A stretch of DNA of 64,000 nucleotides from Cercospora beticola (lineage: Eukaryota > Ascomycota > Dothideomycetes > Mycosphaerellales > Mycosphaerellaceae), in assembly GCF_033473495.1 (NCBI RefSeq), contig NC_088941.1, positions 2,418,001 through 2,482,000 of the forward strand, read 5' to 3'. Position numbers and translations under genes: made by a program. Shown here in pieces: positions 56,260-64,000 of the stretch; the first letter of the stretch is position 1, and each line of letters starts with the position of its first letter. The notes beneath the pieces were generated by a model. It was not told where the DNA came from. It made no database searches and was given only the letters and a program-made list of their open reading frames with translations.

Positions 56260-57969
56260 TCACAAGACTACAACTCTAGCACCCTTGGAGTCGTGCCTCG
56301 TCAAAGCAACGACTCCATCGTAATATGGCTCCACAGCGCGGATTGTAGTCTCATAAAGCTCAAGCCGAAACTGACGAACCACAGCCGCGAGCGTCAGATA
56401 CAATTGCGCATAAGCAAAACTAGGGGAAAGAATGCACATGATCAGCATTGAAAGTCTTGCATTCTGCAACCTCGAAGCCCTGCGACGAGAGCAAAAGAAA
56501 GGACAATGCACTTACTAAATCCCAGTACACGCCCTTGGCCCCTTCGAAAACGAATAGATATCCTTCTTTCCCTTTCCTTCTGGCCCCAGAAATCTCTCCG
56601 GCATCCACTTATATGGGTCAGGCCAGACAGTTGCATCATGATGCAGAATTGGAATACTCATTCCCACAACCGTTCCCTTCGGCAAAACATACCCGCAGAC
56701 CTCTGTCTCTGCCGGCAGAACGCGAAGCATTCTATGCACGACGCTGGTGCTCATTCGAAGGCCTTCGCATATCACAGCAGAGAGATACGGGAATTGTTCC
56801 AGTTCTGTCCAAGATGGTAGAGAGGCTGGAGAAGGGTCTAGAATGCGTGATTCGAGTTCTTCGCGAAGTTTGGAGAGGGATGTGGGATTGGAGAGCAGTT
56901 GGACGAAGGTGTAGCTTAGCATATTAGCGACAGTCTCAGTTCCAGCGCCCATCAAGGACGACGCCTCTTGCCATAGGCGATCGTAGGATTTCTCTTTTTC
57001 TGGGAGGTCGCTAGAAAGGAGTTGTTCGAAGACCGTCTTGGGCACTGTGGTTTCGGAGCTCGTTTTACCTTTCGACTCGTGTCCAGCTAATGTAATCTTC
57101 TCTTCATTGTTCTCACCGAGCGAGTACCGAGATACAGTTTCCCAAGCGATCTGCTTGTTTCTGTTCTGGAAGTCGATCGTCACAGCAAGTCCAGGTTTTG
57201 CGCGAACCAGCCAGTCGCTCACGGCTGGACGACGAAGAAGTTCCCATAATATGGGAAAGTGCTTCATCATCTGAACGTTTCGCAGGGCATCATCTAAGGC
57301 TTGGCGCCATGGTGCAGCCAGATCCGGGTCGTCGAGCAAATCGAAGCTGAATCCGAACCCAAACGTTGTGAGCGTGTCAGTCGTCATGCACAGGAAGAGC
57401 TTTCTCAAATCGATAACAGAACTTTCGCCCTTTGACCTCTGCGTATGCCGCAATTCGGACAGACGCTGGCACACTTTCGAGACCTGTGCTTTGATGAGCG
57501 GTTCTAGATCTACGACTGCTTTCCGGCTGAAAGCTGGTGCGAGGGCGTGGGCTCGATGCTTATGTAAATCTGCCTCCGCTGTTTCGGATGTTGCTTCAGG
57601 AAAGCCAAATCGGTTTCTATGCGGACCATACTTGTTCGCTCGTGTATTGAAGTGGTGTGCTGCATATTGAGGGTCCGCAACATGTACCTCGTTGGGTCCT
57701 ATGCGTACGATAGGGCCTGACAGATGTCAGCATTCGTCGACCTGTTCATCCACAAACTTACCGTATTCATCGTGAAGCTCCTGTATCTTCCATGGCAAGC
57801 GACCTCCTTGTGCTAAGTCGAAGTATAACTCATACAGCCGCGAAACAGCCGCGAGCTTTGGGCCGGGGATTTGCGCTACAGGACTCAAGAAAAGTCGGTA
57901 TATGGAACGTATCGTGATGTAGAGAGCGAAAACGAAAGTGATGGTCAATATGGTGCCCCCGAGACTCAT
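56260..57969 (-). CDS. cytochrome P450 monooxygenase
   Basis: Predicted 522 aa, exons 57969-57762, 57716-56516 and 56419-56260; introns 45 and 96 nt, all in phase. An N-terminal membrane anchor (TILTITFVFALYITIRSIYRL) is followed by the proline hinge IPGPK. The I-helix oxygen motif is GAGTETVA, the K-helix ExxR is EGLR, PERF is present as PERFLG, and the heme loop is FSKGPRACTG with the thiolate Cys. The second intron lies just after the heme loop and joins CTGI to YFAYAQLYL. It is an ER-bound enzyme of the class used in secondary metabolism or detoxification. Family and substrate are not assigned. ATG 58056 would add 29 residues. Confidence 0.9.
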
Positions 57970-59659
57970 ATTTGTGACCCTTGACTGGGTTCCAGGCGAC
58001 ATGCAAACAGAGAAAAGTAGATTGAAAAGTTCTCGGCGGGGTAGCACAAGCATCAAGTATTGAGCACGAACGCCATCGCTTGATCAGATCACCTCGCAGC
58101 ATCTTACAAACGTGTTGCCTTTGTGCAGGGTGGTTGATTACTCTATATCGCTTACTTTCGTCATTCTTGCTGTTATGTCCAGGCCGCTCCCACGAATGGT
58201 AGAGTTGCGTGAGGAGCGATACCATCGGCCGTGAGCCTTCCGGTCCCGAGCATCATGAATTCATGGGCACCGGCCATAACTGCATCCAGTAGCTGAAAGA
58301 ACATCGGGAGGTCTTGCATTGCCAGAAGAGGAGTGTTCGGTGCGGTGTGGTGATGATGAGAAAGTGCTCCCAGCCTCAAGGCGCAACTTCATTGGCGGAG
58401 CGGGTGCCTCTGATCATTTGGACATCCGGAGCTCCTCTGAGGATCTTGTGCTCAGTATGCAAATGATGTCGTCGCAGGAGACGAATGCAGCTCTTTCGAC
58501 GTCGAAGATGGGAGGCGATGGCTTCGACGAGATAGAAGCGGAAAAGGGGTGGCTTCGACAAGCCGGCGCAAGCGGGAGGCACGGAACCGGAACTTCTGTC
58601 ATCGCTTCCGGCGGCACCTTTGGCAACGACCGACCCTCCTCGACCGACCACGCACGACGACACTTCTTGCCATATGCGCTCATAGGAGTTCTCTCCTCCA
58701 GAAAGATTGCTAGAACCAGTTCCGCTTGAGTCCTGGACGGACGTGAGCAGCCGCCTGCCTGCCCTAAGTCGAAATCCTTGGCACAGCTTCGACTTCTGCT
58801 GTTTTCGGCCCAGCCGCCTTTGCTGATTTCCACAATCACTGCTGACACTGATACTGAAACTCTATTCATACAGCGAGATTCTGACGAGCGAGCAACTACA
58901 CTCTTTCCGACCTCAGGTAGCACCGCATGCGACATCACTGCCGCTAAGAAACGAGGATATCCTCATCAAATTGATTACGCGAGTCGAGACAGATCGTATC
59001 CGGCGCGAAGACGAAGGATGCAGCAAGAGCGACAATGCCTGGACGACTCTGAGTGATACGGGTGTATTCATGGGCCAACATAGGCCATATTCGAACTTGA
59101 AGGCTGCTCGATGCCATGAAGACGGCTCCGCAGCATGCACAGTCAAGGACACCGCGAATAAATGCAGCACCTAGTCCTATCGAGTCACAGAAATCTGCCA
59201 CTTGCGCTGTTTGTATGGACTCTGACTTTCAAGACGGACCGCGACGAGCGATGCCGGAAGAACAAGATCAATGCCGGCTCTACGATGTAAAACTACCCTC
59301 CGAGCGAGCCGATCAGGTCTCGTACTGCTAGACTTGAAACAAAAAATGTCAATCAGGAACGTAGACTGTCCTTGCGACTGCTTCGTATCAGCCAAGAACG
59401 TTGACTGTCATTCTGATTTCTTCGTATTGCTATTGCAGTACTCTTCGAACAAGTTCAGCTATCCTTGACGACTTATGCCAACTTCGCCGAAGGATTCAAA
59501 CTTGCGCATCACGGACGGCGAACGATGCGGACTGAGAGCAGATGTGTGCATAGTAGTATGAAAGCCCCGACGATTCGCAAGCACTTCGACTGCTACAACA
59601 CACTACCTTCCAACGGCGGAAACCTCCTCGCCTTAACTCGAATCGATTCCGCTTGCACG
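57970..59659. other. intergenic, no supported gene
   Basis: 1.7 kb. A 136-codon plus frame (58319-58729) and its minus overlaps have no domain. The stretch 58589-58624 resembles 60835-60870 (see findings). Confidence 0.4.
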
Positions 59660-60435
59660 ATGCATCTTGCCTTCCTCGCCCAGCTTCTCATCGCAGCGCT
59701 GGCTCTTGCTGCGCCAGGCGGTTCTGCCTTGGACGATAATAGTCTCGACAAACCAGCGGGAACCCCGGCGGGCAAAGCAGCGGGTAAACCAGTGACAAAT
59801 TCAGCGGGAGGCCAACCAGCGGCCAAGCAAGTGACCAAACCAGTGGCCAACCAAGCGGGCAAACCAGCGAACGCCATACCACCAGGTTTCTTGAAGCCAG
59901 TGCCCGTGAAACCACTGGTCTTTACAGCAACAGGAGGCAAAACAGGCGGAAAAGTACAGCGTGAGTGCCCTGCGCTTCACGCGCCGTTGTCAAACATGCT
60001 TCGCACTAACCTTTCCCCAAAGCCGACGCCACACTCGACTGTGCTCGCGTCAGAATCGTCTGCCATAAAGTTTTCACAAATGCCGCCCTGCAGGATCCCG
60101 ACAACGATCTGACCTCGTGGTGCAGCGACGTCAAAGAAAGAATTGAAGATGATGCCGAAGAGAGTCACAACGATGGCTCAAACTGCCTGAATGGCGAACC
60201 TTACGTCGACCCAGGCCAGCCAACGTGCACCATCCCTTACCGATACAACTGGGGCGTGCGCTATGAGGCAGAATTCGTCATCCGACGCTTCAGGAAGACC
60301 TGCAATGATCCACCTACTGGAGCTGGAAAATTGACGCAGATCTTGACCGAGATTTGTGGTGTTCAGAAGCAGGACTTTTCGGCATGGGGCACTGCGACTG
60401 TCGATAATAGCAATGTGCACTGTGGTGAGCAGTGA
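59660..60435 (+). CDS. small secreted cysteine-rich protein (effector candidate)
   Basis: Predicted 237 aa, exons 59660-59960 and 60023-60435; 62 nt intron (GTGAGT, CTAAC, CAAAG), in phase. Signal peptide: MHLAFLAQLLIAALALAAPG. Residues about 25-85 are an imperfect Lys-Pro-Ala-Gly repeat (KPAGTPAGKAAGKP and similar). The C-terminal domain of about 135 residues, seen only after splicing, has eight Cys (DCARVRIVCHK, TSWCSD, NCLNG, PTCTIPY, KTCNDP, EICGV, VHCGEQ), which could form four disulfides. No enzyme signature. The size, secretion signal, repeats and cysteines fit an apoplastic effector or wall protein. I recognise no family. Confidence 0.75.
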
Positions 60436-60958
60436 GTAGGGGTTGGAGATCGAGACTGAGTGGAGCGATGTAATTGGGTGGGCAATTTACATGTCGGATG
60501 CTACACGGCGTTGCTACTACACGATGTACACTATGCGGCCGGACTCAGGGTGCTACTCCTTCGCTTCCACTATCGTTATGTTCATTGGAGCATTATTACT
60601 ACTACATATATATACAATTTCAAGGCCGAGTGTACCAAACTTTGGAGAGTCCAAGTGGTAGTCATTGTTGTTGGCGACTGTATGATGGTTGCATCTCAAC
60701 GCGATCCCAGGAATATTGATCGCCATTACGCAGAATACATTTAAATGTAGGAGATGGAAGTCGACAATTTGGAGGAAGTGGTGGTGGCTAAGGTCAAGTC
60801 TAGACGCCGCGCTAGAACTAGTTAGCGAAGCTGCGGAACATCTGTCGTCACTTCCGTCGGCAGCTTTGGCGACCAACTTTCCACGACAGCACAACTCTCT
60901 CCTCTCTTTTGCCAATGCAGCACAAACATCGCTAAGGTACATCCTCCGGTCCACCGCC
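60436..60958. other. intergenic, no supported gene
   Basis: Includes the 5' region of SEC12. Short frames only. Confidence 0.4.
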
Positions 60959-62961
60959 ATGCCGCCATTCGCCAACTCCGACGTCTCCTACGCGAAACAC
61001 ACCCTCGATTATCCTGTCTATGCAGCCGACTGGGATCCCTACAGTCGCGGCTATCTCGTAGTCGCAGGCGGCGGCGGCGAGGGACGCAGCGGCGTGCCCA
61101 ACAAGATCGTATGTGGAATATATGGACAATTGCAGAATGTCACAATCTGATAACGAAGTAGTCCGTCCTAGATGTGAACAATCGTGCCACCATCGAACCC
61201 GTTGCCGAGATCGACCTGTCCCGCGCTGAAGACTCAATCCAGTCCCTTGCGAATTTGGCCACTAAGGATGGTCTCGTCACCTTAGCCGGCATCAACTCGT
61301 CCCAGGCTGCACATAACGATAACAAGAACGAGCACTTTCGCGCTTTCGACATCCGATATCCTCCGCGTAAGAAGCAAAAGACAGAAGAGAAGGCGAGCAG
61401 CGAACAAGGGCAGATCAAACTGCTGGGCAAGCGATCGCTATTCAAGCCATCCTCAGCGCCCAAGAAAGAGACATATCAGCGTCTACTGCGACTGTCACCT
61501 GTGGGAAAGCGAGATGTGCCCAGCAAACGGATAGGTGCTGTGGCATCAGGCTTCGCGAAGGAGTCCGAGATCATTGTGTTCGATGCGACAGCTGCTGTAC
61601 CCACAGACAAGGACATCATCACCAGGATCGACTTGCCTGACAAGCAAGAAGCCGCCGATCTTGACATTGCTTGCATTGGCGATGATGACGACCTGTTGAG
61701 CCTGGCATACTGCGATGAGTATAACATCTACGAGCAGACCTACAAATATGACTTTGCTAAGAAGAAGGTCGACAAAAGGCCCAATGGACCGAGGCGGGTC
61801 TTCCAGATGGCATCCACCGACCAGTATCAGGCGAAAGGGGGCCGGCCGAAATTCAAGGCTCTGCGTTTCCTAAACTCCGAGAATCTTGTCGCGCTCGTGA
61901 ACCTGCCCAATAAGTCTGGCGCCGAGTTGAGGCTGTACCACCTATACCCCACTGGTCCCGCCATGGTGATGCAAACTGAGAAGCTGTCCAGCCGCATCAA
62001 GCAAGCAACGAGTCTAGACGTTGGCGCATTAGATGCGGATAAGAACGGCAACCAACAATTCACACTTGCTGTCTCTGGCCAAGATAGCAGCATAGAGGTT
62101 CTGACAGTCAACTACCAAGCGGGCACAGATACCTTTTCGTCGATACGTGGATATATGACACTCCGAGACGTACATCAGCAAGGCATCACAAAGATCTGCT
62201 GGCAGCCTTTCCACTCGCCTGTCCGTGCATCAGCTCCGGCACCTACTACTGGCAAAAATGGGGAGCCCATACCACCTCAAAAACCTCAGCATCCTGGTCC
62301 ACAATACGCTCGGCTCGCATCAGTCAGCTTTGGCAACACTCTTGTCATCGATACCTTCCCTCTGACTCCTCTCGAACCTAAGGACAAAGATTCTCGATAC
62401 GTTCTCAGCCATCCTTCTGATGAAAAACTCTGGACGATCGCGAAATGGAGCCTTGTCGTTATCATTGGCCTGGTCACTGCTATACTCTTCCAATCCTTCG
62501 TATCTACCGACTCACCATTGTCGGTTCTCCCACCCACTGTCCGCGACTTCCTCAATCAGCCTGCTTCCGCCGCGCATCATCGCGATATTCTCTCACGAGC
62601 CAAAGTCGACGACATTGTCGTCCCGACCGCAGCTGTAAATCTCAAGGACGCGCTCGCCGAACATCACGCTTCACCCGATGATGCGGCGGCCACTGCTGTT
62701 GTTGTCCATCATGTTGAAGATGGCGAAGGCGTTCACGTCGCTGTTCACCCCGACAAGGACGCCTATCTTGCACAAGATGACACCGATGCAAAGCATTGGG
62801 ACGAATTAGCGGACAAGGAGAAGCACTACTGGAAAGAGAAGCTTAAGAAGGCCGGACAGTGGGCTGAAGGCGAAGGAGAAGCAGTGTTGAAGGGTGTTCT
62901 GTGGAGCACTATACCTGGCTTCTTGATGGGGCAGGCGGGAGAGTTGTTGAGGGAGCTCTGA
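60959..62961 (+). CDS. SEC12: SEC12-type Sar1 guanine-nucleotide exchange factor
   Basis: Predicted 649 aa, exons 60959-61108 and 61162-62961; 53 nt intron (GTATGT...AAGTAG). The N-terminal cytosolic part is a WD40-like beta-propeller starting DYPVYAADWDPYS. The family's glycine-rich potassium loop GGGGEGRSGVPNK is at about residues 37-49. Later blades include FNSENLVAL-like LRFLNSENLVAL and QDSSIEVLTVNYQ. One transmembrane helix (WSLVVIIGLVTAILFQSF, about 480) makes it a type II ER membrane protein. The 165-residue luminal tail is acidic with many His and Asp. Sec12 loads Sar1 with GTP and starts COPII coat assembly. An insert rich in Lys (PPRKKQKTEEK) interrupts an early blade. Confidence 0.9.
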
Positions 62962-63199
62962 GCACGGGTTCTCTCTATCTTCTTCCGCTGAAGTGCCTCA
63001 TCGCTGAAATACATCTTTACCACCAGCTTCTGACTATGGGATTCACTAGCGCAGCTTTCCAGGCGCTCTTGGCTAACCTTCATGTATGAGAGGGGCACAG
63101 GCGGCAGCTTCCGAGCTATGAGGTTTAAGGTTCATTGTGCTGTCAGTACCAGTCGATATCGTCCTGCTATACCATTCTTCATCGCCCAAAGCTGCTCTC

Positions 63200-64000
63200 A
63201 TGCCTCGTAGAAGATCTCGCCCCAGCATCTCCAAGACCTCTTCAGCATCTCTCCCACCGAGCAACGAACATTCCCCTTTCCTTAACCTCAGCTCCGAACT
63301 CCGCCTCTCCATCTACTCACACTTACTCCTCGTCTCAAACCCCTTCATGATCGGCCGCCTCCAAGATAAAGCCCGCCTGCAATCCGACTTCCTCCGAAGT
63401 CCTCGAGACGTCCACCGCCGCTCTGGCCAAGTCCTCCGCCGCAACAACCAAAAACACCGCCCCATCCAACCCCCCATAACCCGCGTCTCCAATCTAATCC
63501 GCCAAGAATCCCTCCCAATCTTCTACTCTATAAACAACTTCTGGCTCATCCACAACGAATTCCAACCTTGGCCCAAAGACCTCCCAACATATCAACTCCC
63601 CTCAACACCAGAACAAGAATGCGAAATGTACCACGCCTCTCCTCAACGAGGTTTCCACCCCTGGCTCCACCAAACCCCTTGTCAAATGTTCAATCACATG
63701 CAACACATCACTTTATGCGGCTACGTCCGCTGGCCAGATCGAATACAAATCCACCTTAACCTCAAAACTCGCAAAATTACAGGTTCGAGACATTATACGA
63801 CTTATGGAGACAATATCGTTGATCCTCCAGATTGGGCGAAATTTAATATTGAAAAGTCGAGAGAGGCGTTAGAGGATTGGGAGCATAGGGATGGTTTCGA
63901 GGCGTTGGAGGCTGTCATTCAGGCTAGTGATGAGATTTGGAGGATGGTGGATGATCGGGATGCGATTGCGAGGCCTTTGGGACTGGGACATATACAGCAG
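63200..64000 (+). CDS. F-box/2EXR-like hypothetical protein, cut by window end
   Basis: Open from ATG 63200 to the last base (267 codons, no stop inside the window). It starts MPRRRSRPSISKTSS. Near residue 28 comes FLNLSSELRLSIYSHLLL, which fits the F-box-like / 2EXR start of many fungal proteins (L..ELR..IY..LL). ITRVSNLIRQESLPIFYSIN follows, the usual second element, then HMQHITLCGY. Such proteins are thought to recruit substrates to SCF ubiquitin ligases, but most are untested. The coding strand is strongly C-rich up to about 63780 and G-rich after it. Confidence 0.72.
   Translation, partial: MPRRRSRPSISKTSSASLPPSNEHSPFLNLSSELRLSIYSHLLLVSNPFMIGRLQDKARLQSDFLRSPRDVHRRSGQVLRRNNQKHRPIQPPITRVSNLIRQESLPIFYSINNFWLIHNEFQPWPKDLPTYQLPSTPEQECEMYHASPQRGFHPWLHQTPCQMFNHMQHITLCGYVRWPDRIQIHLNLKTRKITGSRHYTTYGDNIVDPPDWAKFNIEKSREALEDWEHRDGFEALEAVIQASDEIWRMVDDRDAIARPLGLGHIQQ

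Noticed and set aside
58319..58729. 136-codon plus ORF between P450 and the secreted protein
   Set aside because: Sequence looks like low-complexity chance translation and the opposite strand is equally open.
1..64000. tRNA, rRNA or CRISPR features
   Set aside because: By eye I found no cloverleaf with a T-loop consensus and no regularly spaced repeats; a tRNAscan run would settle the tRNA point.

Overview
The window looks like nuclear DNA from a filamentous ascomycete (Pezizomycotina). Dothideomycetes is my best guess, from the gene content only. Reasons: short introns of about 42-100 nt with GTRAGT-like donors and CTRAY branch points; Zn2Cys6 regulators, a HET protein, a GLEYA adhesin, an HsbA protein and a P450; and a 14 kb AT-rich block in which CpA/TpG have almost all become TpA. 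That last pattern is the footprint of repeat-induced point mutation (RIP). Most genes needed splicing by eye; exon limits were accepted when donor, acceptor, phase and protein family agreed.

Left arm (1-20.5 kb), accessory genes. HsbA-type secreted protein (-). Then a divergent pair: a beta-hydroxyacid dehydrogenase (-) and an M24 metalloprotein (+) whose six metal ligands have the spacing of bacterial DMSP lyase DddP. The pair shares a 505 bp promoter holding a CGG-N5-CCG palindrome typical of Zn2Cys6 binding. Next come two fungal Zn2Cys6 regulators in divergent orientation, both with reading-frame breaks as sequenced; a small membrane protein; a quinone-reductase-like MDR enzyme; a four-helix membrane protein; a DHA2-like MFS transporter with an unusually long intron covered by an antisense ORF; and a GLEYA-type adhesin beside the repeat block. 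The dehydrogenase, DddP-like enzyme, regulators, MDR enzyme and transporter could form a small catabolic cluster. That is inference.

Repeat block (about 20.53-34.57 kb). No ORF above 60 codons on either strand. It resolves into: a solo LTR with a 5 bp target duplication; a Ty1/copia element (-) with 230 bp LTRs and readable RT-RNase H; a smaller LTR element with 216 bp LTRs and a perfect 5 bp duplication, inserted into one copia LTR; and three copies of a 1.0-1.24 kb element without inverted termini, flanked by 11-15 bp duplications and ending in an ATCT-type tail, which suggests non-LTR retrotransposition. Nesting is three levels deep.

Right arm (34.6-64 kb). First a gene cut or masked at its 5' end by the repeat block, a stand-alone I9-like inhibitor domain, a large Hsp70/actin-fold ATPase with a basic tail, and two tandem paralogues of an unrecognised family. 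Then a CorA-like transporter and core genes: an OCRL/INPP5B-type inositol polyphosphate 5-phosphatase divergent from the decapping activator DCP1. Next a four-exon gene encoding fourteen consecutive Cys-x-x triplets, a HET protein, a P450, a small secreted cysteine-rich protein, SEC12, and an F-box/2EXR-like gene running off the end. I saw no tRNA, rRNA or CRISPR array.
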